DNA of 64,000 nt from Talpa occidentalis (lineage: Eukaryota > Chordata > Mammalia > Eulipotyphla > Talpidae). The notes under the pieces are model-generated. The model was not told the DNA's origin and did not search any database. It saw nothing but the letters and a program-made list of their open reading frames with translations. Of the stretch, positions 35,682 to 47,790 are shown piece after piece (the first letter of the stretch is position 1; each line of letters begins with the position of its first letter). Position numbers and translations under genes: made by a program. Location: positions 50,952,329-51,016,328 of the forward strand of contig NW_023601212.1 in the NCBI RefSeq assembly GCF_014898055.3, read 5' to 3'.

Positions 35682-36045
35682 TTTTTTTATTATTTTTTGC
35701 TTTAAGAAAGTTTTATTTACTACATACATCTGTTATATATTGTCAGTGGAGCAAGATTTAAATAAAGAATATATTGTCAAGAATATATTGTCAGTGGAGA
35801 AGATCTAAATAAAGTTAAAATCTTTTCTAACACAAAACAACTAAAGATGACAACTAAAAACTCTAAGACCTTTTTTACATGTATACAGTTTGTATTTAAC
35901 CCTACAAAAAATGTTTAACCCCCCAAAAAATGTTTAGCAGCTTTGTTTTAGTGACAGTTACAGTATGTGTGAAGTGGATTTGAAACAACAGAAGAGGAGG
36001 CTCACTGATAGTTGGCTATATCAACAAAAAAATTTAAGGTAGTTT
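35682..36045 (-). pseudogene. possible retrocopied 3' UTR of an unknown gene
   Basis: On the reverse strand the block ends 'gtaaataaaactttcttaaag' then A-rich sequence, as an mRNA 3' end with its aataaa signal would. It contains a tandem repeat, 'atattgtcagtggag' at about 35737-35805. I could not identify a parent gene and saw no coding part. It could instead be an unfamiliar repeat. Confidence 0.3.
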
Positions 36046-36054
36046 TGGGGTTGC

Positions 36055-37005
36055 CATGTTAAGATAAATTTATGCCATTTACGGCAACGTGGGATGGAAG
36101 GGATTACACTAAGTGAAAAAGTCAGAAGGGGAGAAGACAAATATGGGGCGGTGTCACTTATAGGCAGACTGTAGAGAAACAAAATACAGGGTCAGATAAA
36201 GCCAAACTTAAAATGCAACACTTGCAAACTGACTTATAGAAGTGAGGCATCCAGAGAGAGTGGGGGCTTGGGGTGTTGAGCACAGTCGGGAGGGAGCATA
36301 GTAAACTATGGTGGAGGACTAGGGGTGCTTTTTCAAATTTTCTATTTTCTTACATTGTTGTTCATTTTTGTACAGTATTTGATTGTCCCCTCAGGTGTAG
36401 TCCCCATAAACCTCCCACCACCACATCACCTGGGAACCATCATGTGCCTCATGTTCTCTTCCCTCGCCTGTTTTGACCCCTCTTCCTCCCCCTCCCCTGC
36501 TGGATGCCTCAGATCTACAGTTTGCCTTCAAACTTTTTTTTTGACCCTTTGTTCAGTTTCCCTGTATTCCTCCTATGAGTGAAACCATCTGATCTTTTTG
36601 TTTCCTTCTGACTTATTTCACTGAGCATAATCCCTTCCAGCTCCATCCATGCTGCTCTGTAATGTGCAGAAGTTTATCTTTTTTGATTGCTGAATAGTAT
36701 TCATTGTGTACGCATACCACATCTTTTTGACATATTCATCTGTGTGGGGGCACTTAGTTTGTTTCCATATCTTAGCTATTGTAGAAAGTGCTGCAGTAAA
36801 CATAAGAGTGCAGATTTCCTTTCGAATTAATGTTCTTGTGTCCTTTGGGTGATTCCTAGAAGTGGGTCACTGGGTCGTATGGTAGATGACTATGAGTGGT
36901 TTGGTGGTGGGTGCAATACAGTAACAACGCTGAAGTGGAGGATCTTGTACTTTCAAAATACAAACAATGATGTAAACCAACATTAGCTCAATAAAAAAAA
37001 AGTAA
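36055..37005 (+). mobile_element. LINE-1 3' end split by a nested L1
   Basis: Forward L1 3' text ('ttatgccatttacggcaacg', 'gtcagaaggggagaagacaa') runs to about 36325 and resumes at about 36890 ('gtggtgggtgcaatacagta', 'caatgatgtaaaccaacatt'). Compare the uninterrupted version at 45224-45410. Confidence 0.85.
36326..36890 (-). mobile_element. nested LINE-1, reverse orientation
   Basis: Reverse L1 from 3' UTR ('tcatttttgtacagtatttg', 'cctcagatctacagtttgcc') into ORF2 C-terminus ('tgaatagtattcattgtgta', 'gattcctagaagtgggtcac'). The reverse ORF at 36618-36803 is an ORF2 remnant. Confidence 0.87.
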
Positions 37006-37029
37006 TCATTTTTTCTTTTTATTCCCTTT

Positions 37030-37303
37030 TCATTTTTTTTAAGATTTATTTATTTATTCATACAAGAACTGGGGTACAGGCCAGAGATGTGGGGGGTGGG
37101 GTGAGAGGATTCACCAAAGATAGTGTGGGGGACAGAACAGACAGATTGACTGAAATACACTGCTGAGAGGAGCAGCGGGCGAGACAGGAGAGGTCTGCTG
37201 CGCCATGCGGGCAGCTCCCTGGCCGGGGATTGAACTCGTGCTGCAGAGCCTGCAGATAGCTTCATAGGTTGTGTCCCAACCACTTGTGCTACCTGGGAGG
37301 GCC
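37030..37303 (-). mobile_element. tRNA-derived SINE with TSD
   Basis: Reverse copy, tail 'gatttatttatttattcata', head 'gtgctacctgggagggcc'. TSD tattcccttt (37020-37029 and 37304-37313). Confidence 0.93.
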
Positions 37304-37530
37304 TATTCCCTTTCCTTGGCAAAAAATTTATCAACACATGCAAAATATCTTAAGAGCACTGGGTCATTCTTATTCTGTGAACTGCCATGACAAGTCTTCA
37401 CTAGAGAGAGTATATGTCTTTCACATAAAATCAGGGGATGTGGATCTTATCCAAATGACATTTTGGGTCACTCATGCCAGCAGATTCAAGTTTGGATGGA
37501 ACTTCTAGACTGTCAGGAACATCACACAAT

Positions 37531-37560
37531 TACAGTTGACCCTTGAACAACCCGGGTTTT
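37531..37560 (+). repeat. Tigger2/MER28-type terminal repeat remnant
   Basis: 'cagttgacccttgaacaac' followed by 'ccgggttt' matches the end of Tigger2/MER28 DNA transposons. The match stops soon after, so only the terminus survives. Confidence 0.5.
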
Positions 37561-38498
37561 TAGTTGACCGCCAGTGGCAAGGTGGGTGGTGAGCCAGTTT
37601 TAAAGTAAACATGGCAGGTTCAGTAGACACCTTCCACAGCTATCATGTTACCAAGATTTTTCCACACTGACAGTGTCAGGAAGGGACCTACAGGCTGAAG
37701 AGAAGCCCTGCCAAGGGGGCTGGTCCCTCCAAGGGCACAGCAGACTTCTTAGCTTGGGGAGTCGTCTTCCTTTTGGGGCACTGTGGAAAGCTAGCTCCAA
37801 GTGTTACCTCCCATGCTTTTATAATCTGGCGGGCTAGGTGTCTGCTGTTCTCAGCAAATTTCAGGAAATGATGATGGTGATTAAAACTGATATTTATCTT
37901 TCGGATCGTGAAGTCTCTCTCTGCCCATCTGCAGGCGGTGGCAGGACATTCCTAGATCACTAGACCTTTTGTCAACAACCACTCATTTTAAAGCTTGAAC
38001 GCTTCACTGAAAGCTTGCTGCATCCCTGCTGAGATAACATGAAGAAACTTGATTCATAAATTCCCAGAGGCCGTGTTTTCCACCCTTTCACCCAGAATGC
38101 TGAAACTGCAAAGTGTTTTCCTGGCAGCCATCAGAGAACACAGCAGTTGGTGGGATGGGCGGCAAGCCTGTTTGGAGACCCACTTGTGAGGCGGACACTG
38201 GCTGCTAACGCTGCAATTCAAACCAAACCAAACCGCATCAAACCAGTCTCCAAATAAATGCCTTTCAGCAGGGAAACACTGTGCTGGGTTAAAATAACGC
38301 AATGGTGTTAATGGGTTCCTGGTTTTTCAAGGACGTTTTGGTCACTGGTATCTGTGGAAATGTTAACACTACTCTAGTTTCTGCTTTGTCAGTACACGCC
38401 ACTCACAATCACTGGAAGTGAAGAGTGATGTGTGTAATAATAATCAGGGGTTAACCATGTATGGGATAGAGAGATAATAAATCAAGACCGGAAGAGTA

Positions 38499-38810
38499 AT
38501 TTTATTTATTTATTTATGTATTTATTTATTATTTATTTATTTTTAAAGATTTATTTATTTATGCATACAAGAGCTGGGGTACAGGTCTGATGTGCGGAGG
38601 GTGAGAGGATTCACCAGAGACAGAGTGGGGAGCAGAACAGGCAGACAGACTGAAATACACTGCTGAGGGGAGCAGCGGGCGAGACAGGATAGGTTTGCTG
38701 CGCCATAAGGGTTGCACCCCAGCCAGGCGGCTGGGGGATTGAACTAGTGCTGCAGAGGCCAAGACTACTAGAAAATGTGATGCTTAACCCTTTGCACCAC
38801 CAGGGAGGCC
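38499..38810 (-). mobile_element. tRNA-derived SINE with expanded tail and TSD
   Basis: Reverse copy; the tail is an expanded (attt)n run of about 45 bp before 'aaagatttatttatttatgc'. Head 'gcaccaccagggaggcc'. Flanks gaagagta (38491-38498 and 38813-38820). Forms an inverted pair with the SINE at 38966, 155 bp away. Confidence 0.9.
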
Positions 38811-38965
38811 TAGAAGAGTACTTTTTAAATCCAGATTTGTCAACATAACTGTGTGCCTACATTTGTAATGTCGATTAAGCAGTAATGAAGAGCTGTGTTA
38901 AAACATTTTGGAACAATGCCAATTTAATAATAAAAAATTAGTAAATTAAGAGAAAATATAATTGG

Positions 38966-39231
38966 GGCTTCCCTGGTCGTTCAGGGGTTAAAGACACAGC
39001 ATTATCAAGCTGTCCTCAGCCATTGATGCATGAGTTTGATCCCAGCCAGGGAGCAACCCACATGGCACAGCAGACCTCTCCTGCCTTGCCTGCTGCTCCT
39101 CTCAACAGTGTATTTCAGGAGATCTGCCTGTTCTGCTCCCCACTCTCTCTGATGAATGCTCTTAACCCCAGCACCTCTGGCCTACACCCCAGTTCTTGTA
39201 TGCATAAATAAATAAATCTTAAAAAAAAAAA
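38966..39231 (+). mobile_element. SINE, variant body subfamily, with TSD
   Basis: Forward copy, 'ggcttccctggtcgttcagg' head and 'tatgcataaataaataaat' tail; same body variant as 21719. TSD agagaaaatataattgg / agagaaaatacaattgg (38949-38965 and 39232-39248). Confidence 0.93.
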
Positions 39232-39364
39232 AGAGAAAATACAATTGGATCTTTTCTTGTAAGTCATTCTCTTGGGTAACAGTACATTCAGGTCTTTTGT
39301 GCATGAGGAGGGAAAGAAAAAAGGTGAGTTGGGAGACTGAGCTGGAAACTGCATAGGACCATCT

Positions 39365-39560
39365 CATTCAGGGTTTTGAGGTTATGACGTAGAATCTGGA
39401 TTTTATTCTAAGAGAGATAAGAAGCGGGGTAGTGCTTTACACAAGGGAATGTGCACAGGATCTGATTTGTGTTTTTGGAAGTTTACTCCGCAGCCTGGGA
39501 TGCAGTCATTTTGGATTGAGAGGGAGAGTGAATTCCCTGCCTTCTAATTCTGGTCATGGA
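39365..39560 (+). repeat. ancient interspersed repeat, family not named
   Basis: 'aatctggattttattctaag' and 'aggatctgatttgtgttttt' are the part of the same old repeat that precedes and overlaps the portion seen at 15040-15330. Confidence 0.45.
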
Positions 39561-40655
39561 ACTGGTAAAAGCTTGGTCCCCAAGTGTCAGTGGCAACAAA
39601 TGGAAACAGCTCAGAGGCAATAAAGGATCCCATAGCTCTGTAGCAAGAGGTTTTCACTGCCTAGGTTTCTTTCTGGTTTGTTACTTTGGCCAGAATCAAA
39701 GGAAATATAGCTTATAAAAGGTTTCTTTGAAGTTGTGTTTGAAGAGAAGACTTGCTTAGGAAAAGGTCTGAAGAACTTGAAAATGTGATGCTAAATGTCA
39801 GTCTCACCATGCCTAAGGACGCTGATTCAAAGGAGGGCCACTGCATAAACCCCCCAGATCTGGCTGCAGGTAGTATCTTTTCCTCCAGGTTTCCCAATTG
39901 TGCTTACAGGAGTAACTTCCACCCTAAGAGGAGTGCAAGGGAATTTGCCTCCAGAAGGACCACCTGGGTTTGAAGCCTACCCTTTCTCTCCCTCTTGGGA
40001 CAGGCTTCCTCTCCCTCTGGCCACTTTCCCTTCATCCATGGGTCAGGATCCCCGCCCTCTGCAAGGCGGAGGATGTCATTGGCAGCTGACTGTGCATAGG
40101 GTCAGCTGATTTTGGTGCATAAATTTGTTTACTCCCAAGAGGAAATTTCAGGGTACAGATTACCTGCAATTCTTCTTATCTTCCTTTGCTTGGAGACAGT
40201 CATGATTATGAAGCTGGGGAGTTTATGCAGTAGCCCTCCTTTGGCATGGTGTACCTGACATTTAGCATCACATTTTCAAGTTCTTGAAAACTGTTCTTAA
40301 TTATGAAGCCCCTCCACATCAGCTGAAGAAAGCTGGGGTGCACTCTGTAACCCCCCCTTGCATATGTCTGCATAACTGAATTTGACCTTTCTGCTGCATC
40401 CTGACTGTCACCCTCTAGAGCTGGATTGGATGGACTGGTTCAGCTGACTTGTTTCTCTCTTTCTGCTTCTGCTGTTTCAGGAGAAGCAAAGTCCATGTTG
40501 GTGTAGGCACAGACTGACCTTTCCCCTGCAGGCTGGGGTGGTGTTCCTGAGGCTGACTGGACCCCAAGGCTGTCATCAGCCTCTATTTTGCCCTTGGGAC
40601 TTGTCAAGCTCAATTTTTCTTTGCCACAGACACTGAGTTTGTCATCCTGTTTTGG
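39561..40655. other. unassigned sequence
   Basis: No gene recognised. The ORFs at 39752-40109 overlap in several frames and match nothing I know. Confidence 0.3.
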
Positions 40656-40657
40656 TT

Positions 40658-40742
40658 TTCTAGTCTGTCTCTGTGTCTGTCTCTGTCTCTCTCTCTCTCT
40701 GTCTGTCTCCCTCCTTCTGTCTGTCTGTCTCTCTGTCTTATC
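40658..40742. repeat. (TCTG/TCTC)n microsatellite
   Basis: 'tctgtctctgtgtctgtctc' and 'tctctctctctctgtctgtc'; both strands give Ser/Leu/Arg-rich ORFs that are composition artefacts. Confidence 0.9.
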
Positions 40743-40759
40743 TTCCCCACTTCCCCAGG

Positions 40760-43110
40760 CAATATTGGTTTGCAACATTTTATAGGTTTCAGGTGTACAG
40801 TTTCTCACCTCTGCAACTGTGTATATCATACCAGACCAACCAAATGTTCAGTCAGCAACCATCACCAACCAATCATCCCCTTCCACCTGTCCTCCCCCAC
40901 TCCTTCCCTTCTGGTAACTACCATTTTGTTGTCAGAGTTTTAAGAGCTTGTTTTTGTTTTGTTCATTTGCTTTGTTTCTTTATATAATCCAAAAGTGAGT
41001 GAGGATCATCTGATATTCTCTTTCTCCTTCTGTCTTGTTTCACTTAGCATACCTCCCTCAACATGCATGTTGTTGCAAATGTCAAGATTTCATATTGTTA
41101 ATGGCTGAGTAGTATTCCATCTTGTCCAAATATCGCATCTTTATCCAGTCATTCATTGTTGAATATTTAGGTTGTTTCTTTAACTTGGCTATTGTAAATG
41201 GTGCTGCAATGAACAAAAGAGTGCACATATCTTTTTGAATTAGTGTTTTCATATACTTTGGATAGATAACCAGAAGAGGAATAACTGGATCACATGATAG
41301 CTCTATTTTTAATTTGAGGAAATTAAAATCAATATTGTTTTCTTCAGTGGCTGCACTAATTATATTCTCACCAACAGTGCACGAAGATAGCTTTTTCTCC
41401 TCATCTTTACCAACACTTAATGTTTCTTAACTTTTTGATAATAGTCACTCTACATAGTGAGAAGTGATATCTCATGGTTTTGATTTGATTTTCCCTAATG
41501 ATAAGTGATAAAGAGCATCTTGTATTTTTCTTTCTTACATTGTAGTTCATTTTTGTACTGTAATTGGTTACTTCTCTCAGGTGTGCTCTCCATAGTTCTC
41601 CTGCCACCACATCACCCATGCACCATCACTGTATTCCCTTGAGCTCTTCCTTCCCCTCTTTTGACCCCCTCTCTCACCCTTCCTTGATGCCTCAGGTATA
41701 TGGTCAGCTTGCAAGTTTTGGAAGAGCATTTTTTCATGTAATTGTTGATTATGTGTCTTTTTTTAGTGAAATGCCAATTTAGAACCTTTGTTCAATTTTT
41801 AATTAATAAGTATTTTTTTGTTGTTGTCGATGTTGACTTATACGAGTTGTTTATATATTTTGGATATTAAGCCCTCATCTGATATATGGTTTGCAAACAT
41901 CTTCTCCCATTCTGTAGGCTGCTTTTTTTGTGATGGTTTCTTTCACTATGCAGAAGCTTTTACATTTGATTTAGCCCCCTTTGTTCAAATTCTTTTTTGT
42001 TTTCTCTGTTATTGGAGATGAATTCACAAAGGCATCATTGAGGCTTAATGTCAAAGAGATTACCAACTATATTTTCTTCTATGTGTTTTATGGCTTTGAT
42101 CTTATTTCAAGTATTTGATCCATTTGAATTAGTTTTTGTGTATGATGTAAGAGTTGTCTTGTTTAGTCTTTTGCACATGGCTGCCCAGTTTTCCTAGTAC
42201 CATTTACTGAAGAATCTTATCTTGTTCTATTATATGTTCTTAACTCCTTTGTTATAAATTAATTGTTAATATATATGGGTGCTTATATCTAGGCTCTCAA
42301 TTCTATTCCATTGATATATGTTCCTGTTTTTATGCCACACCATACTGTTTTGATTTTTGTAGCATTAGAGTATAGTTTAAAGTCAAGGAGAATGATAGCA
42401 TTATATTTCTTCTTAGGATTGTTTTGACTATTTTAGGTGTTTCATGGTTTTATACAAAATTGGTTTTACTTCTATTTTTGTGAAGAATGCTGTTGGCATC
42501 TTAATAGGGATTGCATTGAATTTGTGTGTCGTTTTAGGTAAAGTGGCCATTTTAATAATGTTAATTCTTCCAGCACATGAGCATGGAATGTCTTTCAGTT
42601 TCTTTGTGTCTTTTTCAATTTCTTTCAACAGCATCTTATAGTTATCAGTGTACAGGTCATTTACTTCCTTGGTTAAATTTGTTCCTTTTTAAAATATGAC
42701 CATAAATTGTTTTATTTCTCTTTCTTTTAGTTCATTATTTGTCTATAAAAACACTACAGATTTTTGTATATTGATTTTGTAGTTTACAATTTTACTGTAT
42801 TTGTTTATTATTTCTAATAGTGGTTTTTATGGCGTCTGTAGAGTTTTCTATATATAATAGGTCATGTGCATATAATAATAATTTTATTTGCTTCTTTCCA
42901 ATCTGCATATCTTTTATTTATTTTTCTTGCCTAATTGTTCTGCCCCGGACTTCCAAATTATGTTAAATAATAGTAGTGAAAATGAATATCCTTATATTCT
43001 TCTTTAATTTAGAGGAAATATCTTCAGGTTTTCACTACTGAGTATGATGTTAGCTATGGGTTTGTCATATATGGACTTTATTATGTTTGGGTATGAACCT
43101 TATCTCTCTT
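40760..43110 (-). mobile_element. LINE-1, long reverse fragment with nested L1
   Basis: The longest L1 stretch here. Reverse 3' UTR ('tataggtttcaggtgtacag'), C-terminal ORF2 ('gctgagtagtattccatctt', 'gaacaaaagagtgcacatat') and further upstream ORF2 ('ttttggatattaagccctca', 'tactgaagaatcttatct', 'attgcattgaatttgtgtgt') continue to about 43110. Frames are broken throughout (for example ORFs 42428-42641 on both strands). Interrupted at 41522-41721. Confidence 0.9.
41522..41721 (-). mobile_element. nested LINE-1 3' end
   Basis: Reverse L1 3' UTR of the younger type ('tcatttttgtactgtaattg', 'gatgcctcaggtatatggtc') inside the older L1. Flanks aagagcatct / aagagcattt (41511-41520 and 41722-41731). 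Confidence 0.85.
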
Positions 43111-44990
43111 TGAAAGACTCTACAATCTAACCTTTCAGAAACAGTCTAATATTTCCTTTCCTGTCAATTTTTACATCTTGAGCCCTAGGACCTGATGAAT
43201 GTGGAACACACTGCTTTTCATGTGATATCCCAGGGTCTCTATTCAAACATTTTACAATTTTATTGCATTTTGGAAATTCAACTTAGTTATTTTAAATGTC
43301 ATCTTTGTGGTGTTTTATTATTTCCCTTTTAATGTTTTTCTAAAAATTATATTTTTTCTTCCAAATTTTTCACCTTATGTGTTAAATTTTCAAAGTATCT
43401 ATACCCTAAGTTTATTAATATTTTCTCTAAATAGCTACTATTTTTCTGAAAGAATATTTGTTCTATGTATATGTATTGGAAGTTAAATGGTTTTTACAAA
43501 AAGCACTCAGAAATATTTTAAAGTGTACATCTTGAAGTTTAAATTGAGAAGTGTCAGATCTTTTTACTTCAGTGATTACCGTTAAAAGCAAATTTAGCTA
43601 TAATTTTATTACAAAAGGCATACCCTAATAGTAACATCCCTATGTGCATTAGTAAAAAGTGATATTCCTGCTATTATAGAACAAAGGTTGATTGAAATTG
43701 CCCTTTTGCTATGCATCCTGGCTTGGTTGCAAGTACATGAAAAACTGCATGAGAGAGTACCTAAGTGTTCCCAAATGCATACTTAATGGGTGAGTTAGAG
43801 GAGAAACAGCATTTGTCTTAAATCTTGCTTGGGTCAATATCCAGGAGCTATAAAAATGCTTTTCTGAATTTAGAGCAATTCACTGACCATTCTTAGATCT
43901 TTTTTCATCAGTTACAAGTTCTCTTGAGACTTAATTATATATGAAAATGTAAACACAGAATCATGTTTAAAAGTCTATAATGAGGTCAAAGTCTGTAATG
44001 TGGAGTCTCCACCTACATTTTGTCCAATTATACATTAGTATTTCCTGGAAATGGACAATGAGCTAAGTGTTCAGAACCTTTCAGAACTCAAACAGAAAAG
44101 CGTTTGCATTAAATTCAATATTCACTGACTTTGAAATGCATCTGTTATTGACATTATCTTCCTTGTCTTCCCTACTCCTGACTTGGAAAAGCAGGTGCCT
44201 TTATAAAGATCCAACCAGAGTCTTTGTGGGATTTTGTGTGCTCTCATTGTTTCGCCTTGATCTATGGCTTTTAACAATCTGTGCATCAATGGAACCTATT
44301 ATTGGAGCTTTCCCTTTATTTAAAATTAAGAACAAAGGCAATACAGTTTAGAGACATAACCTTTTTTCCTTCTCTCTATTCATATTCCTCCCACCTGTCA
44401 CTATTTCCATCAAGATGACTTTTTGCAAATTTATACAAGCACTCCATGTTCACTGTGGAAGAATTAGAAAATAAAGAACCACAAAAGAAAAACAGTTGCC
44501 CTGAATTCCACCATATGGAGGTGACCAATTTGGTTTCTAGCAATATTTTCATTGGGATGCATTTGTCCACTGGTTTCTAGGGGCTCTTTATGGGGGCTTT
44601 GTACTGTGAATAAATGTATAAAATGTACAGCTACTATAACTGTGCAGAGACAAACTGTTCCTGTGACTATACAGCAGAATAATGGGAAAGCGATAGTCCC
44701 TCAGTGCAATGTGCTGTTGGTACCAAGGGAAGATGGCATTGAGCACATTTTTGCCATCCTGTGGAACCACGTGGCTTGGTGAAGACAGAGGAGGACCTTG
44801 TCAGGCTGAAAAGATTTCACTCAAACAGACTCAGAGGGCAGCATGACAGTCTGAATATTCTGATACTACTGTGGGATTGCTTACTGCTTCTTTTCTTTAA
44901 AAATGGCTTAGAATTCTTTGTGTCCAGCCACATTTGTAATTAAAGAAACATTAACTGAAACAACTCTGAGTTCTACTATTACTTATTAAT
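43111..44990. other. unassigned sequence
   Basis: No gene or repeat recognised in 1.9 kb of AT-rich sequence. The ORFs at 44067-44351 and 44376-44943 have no recognisable domain. Confidence 0.35.
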
Positions 44991-45214
44991 TAGCAAAAAG
45001 ACTAGTCACTGTGCAAAGGCCAATGCTTATGAAGGTGTGAGAGAATAGATGCACTCCTATGTTGCTAGTAGTGTTTGCATTGCTCCTGTGATTCTGGACA
45101 GCATTTTGTCCCATTATAAGAAGAACAATAAAACTGATTTTTTTTTGCCCCTTTACTCAGTCATCACCCACATTATGGGATACAGCTTGAGAAAATAATC
45201 AAAACCAAACAAAC

Positions 45215-45420
45215 AAACAAAAAAAGAAAGTTGAGGAGGGTGTGGGAAAGAGGTGAGAACAAACAGGGAGGAGGAGTACAGTGATTATGGAGGTGGATGC
45301 TGGGGGATTTGCTGGTGGATGCATTAAGGTAGCTGCACCCAAAGGGGGATCCTACACTTCCAAAATACCAACAATAATGTAAGCCAACATTACCTCAATA
45401 AAAAAAGAATCATTAAAAAA
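45215..45420 (+). mobile_element. LINE-1 3' UTR
   Basis: 'gattatggaggtggatgctg', 'ccaacaataatgtaagccaa' and 'cattacctcaataaaaaaag' are an L1 3' end. A tandem duplication, 'aaaatactagtgacacagat' twice, follows at 45434-45490. Confidence 0.8.
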
Positions 45421-45964
45421 TGGCATTCTTTAGAAAAATACTAGTGACACAGATTTGAAAACCAGCCAAAATACTAGCGACACAGATTTAAAAAGACAGC
45501 AATTGTTTGTTTACGGAATTTTTTTCAATGCTCAGATAATCAATTCAAAGAAGTTTTTTCACATTGTGCTTAGTGTGCACAAATACATTATATTTTAGAA
45601 GATAATTTTATTTTTGAAAATTGTTTTTGTATAAAACTATTTTAAAGAAACACCAATAAAATAAAACCAGTTTGTCAGTAAAACAAAAAAAGAAAGCAAT
45701 TTATATAAAGATGTAAAGATAGTTATAGTTTACATTATGGGTAGTCAGAAAAATTATTGTCAGGGAGTCTCCTATTTTACCATCCTCTGAAATGTGTTTT
45801 ATCCATTAGCAGACAGCTTCTAAGGAATGAAGTCTTTGAATGGTGGCTGAGAGTATGGCTGTAGGAGAGAAATATCTCCTGTGTAAGTGGAAAAATCCAA
45901 TCAGTGACTTTCTGCACAGAATAAAGTGCTTGTGGATTTTCTTTTTTTCTGTTTGTGTAGTTTT

Positions 45965-45967
<3 letters not shown>

Positions 45968-46059
<92 letters not shown>

Positions 46060-46120
46060 AAGAGAGAATATATAAACTGAGAGAATATATATATATATAT
46101 ACTGAGAAAATGTATATATA
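45968..46120. repeat. compound (TA)n-(GA)n microsatellite
   Basis: About 20 TA units followed by about 25 GA units with minor interruptions, then more TA. It produces Tyr-Ile or Ser-Leu repeats in all frames; these ORFs are artefacts. Confidence 0.95.
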
Positions 46121-46209
46121 TATACAGCTCCCCAAATGTAACCAGTGTCCTAATTTTGATTACCACAGATTGACTTTGCCTATTTGAACTTCATGTAAAT
46201 GGACTAGTG

Positions 46210-46347
46210 CAATTCCAATTCTTATATTAGTGCCCTTGAGATTTATTCATATAGATATACACATATATACACACACATATATAAACTGATGTTGATTGGG
46301 AAGGTATACATATATGAATAAATACATATACATATGAATAAATGTCA

Positions 46348-46390
<43 letters not shown>

Positions 46391-46470
46391 TCAAAGGCAC
46401 TAATGTGAGATTTATTCATACACACACACACACACACTGATGTTGATTGAGAAAGTAAGTATATAGGCAG
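46210..46470. repeat. duplicated block around TA/CA microsatellites
   Basis: The text 'gagatttattcata' then an (CA/TA) run then 'actgatgttgattg' occurs twice (about 46238-46302 and 46408-46452), separated by a (TA)n run. 'attagtgcccttgag' at the left has an inverted partner 'ctcaaaggcactaat' near 46390. Confidence 0.8.
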
Positions 46471-47433
46471 ATGTCTGGTCATTGCTTGTTCAAATCATTA
46501 TGTCTCCAGGCAATGTATTAGAAGGTCCATTATTTAGAAAGTTCTTCTTAACATTAAAACAAAATTAACCTATTTGCAACTTCTACCTATTAATTCCATT
46601 TCGGACATTTGAGAACACTTAGAAAAAATCTGGTTTCCAGATTTTATTTCTTATTATTTCTTTAGAAGTAGTCCATAATCTAGTTATCCATTTATTATAT
46701 TATTGGAAGTTACTGTTATTGGTGAGAATGTACCCTCTGCCCTCCCCCCCTACTTCTTTTGGTCCCCATCTCCATTTATTAGACTCTTTGAATGTTTTTG
46801 TAGGAAGTGAGACTAGGTATCTTGTTAATTATTGAATGTGAATAAGTGCCACATATCTATGGAGCCATTTATATCAAAGGAGTAATGTCAAGGACAATAA
46901 TAATGAATGTATCTTTGGTTACTCATTAATGCCATCTGCTCAGTAAAACATTAATGAGCTTACACTTTTGACCTGTGAAAAATGCTTTTTAATTGCAGTT
47001 CTTTTCTTTGTTTCTTTGCTGTTTGATTCTACCAGATTGCTGAATCCTTAGAACATACGATCTGTTGTTTGGGGTAGCAAATGGTTTCTCTGGTTTTGAG
47101 CTGGTTTAAACACAGTAGTAGAAAAAAAAAAAGATGAAATACAAATATATCTCTAAGCTTTTGGGTGTTGCATTGAATATGGGATGAATGTTAAAGGGGT
47201 TAAAATTTCCCACAATTTATTTGATTAATAAACAAATCACAAAAATTTTGATAGACAACTGTTTAAGGATTACAAATGAAAATTAAACATAAAAATGATC
47301 AAATGATTCAGTAATTGAAAAAATTGAAATTATTGTTAAAATTAGATACCCTTTTAAAACTATGAAAATTTACAAATATTTAAAAAATGGAATATCCAGT
47401 TTTGTCAAGGATATGAAGAAACAAACTTTCATC
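46471..47433. other. unassigned AT-rich sequence
   Basis: No gene or repeat recognised. Confidence 0.35.
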
Positions 47434-47450
47434 AAAAGTTTATTGGCTTA

Positions 47451-47790
47451 CATTCACAGCAACGTGAATGGAGCTGGAAGGGATTATGCCAGTGAAATAA
47501 GTCAGAAGGAAAAAGAAAAACATTGGATGATATCACTTATAGGAGGAATATAGGGAAATGGACATAGGGTAAAAAAAAGATAAAATTTATAGACAACTAT
47601 AGATCTGAGGCTTAAAGCAGAGTAGGGGGAGGTAAAGGGATGAAAACAAGGGCGGGAAGAGCAAAGGGACCATGCTAATGGTTCACAGGTGATGTGGTGG
47701 TGGGATATATATGGGGACTACAGCTGAGGGGAGAAATCAAATACTATGAACATATGAATAACGATACAAAAAATTTAAAAAATTAATTTT
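47451..47790 (+). mobile_element. LINE-1 3' end with 17-bp TSD
   Basis: Forward L1 ('gtgaatggagctggaaggga', 'gatgatatcacttataggag') to the A-rich tail. Exact TSD aaaagtttattggctta (47434-47450 and 47791-47807). Confidence 0.95.

Noticed and set aside
40440..40829. Arg/Glu-rich reverse ORF
   Set aside because: Translation of the TCTG/TCTC microsatellite.
45777..46187. Ser-Leu, Tyr-Ile and Arg-Glu repeat ORFs on both strands
   Set aside because: Pure translation of the TA/GA microsatellite.
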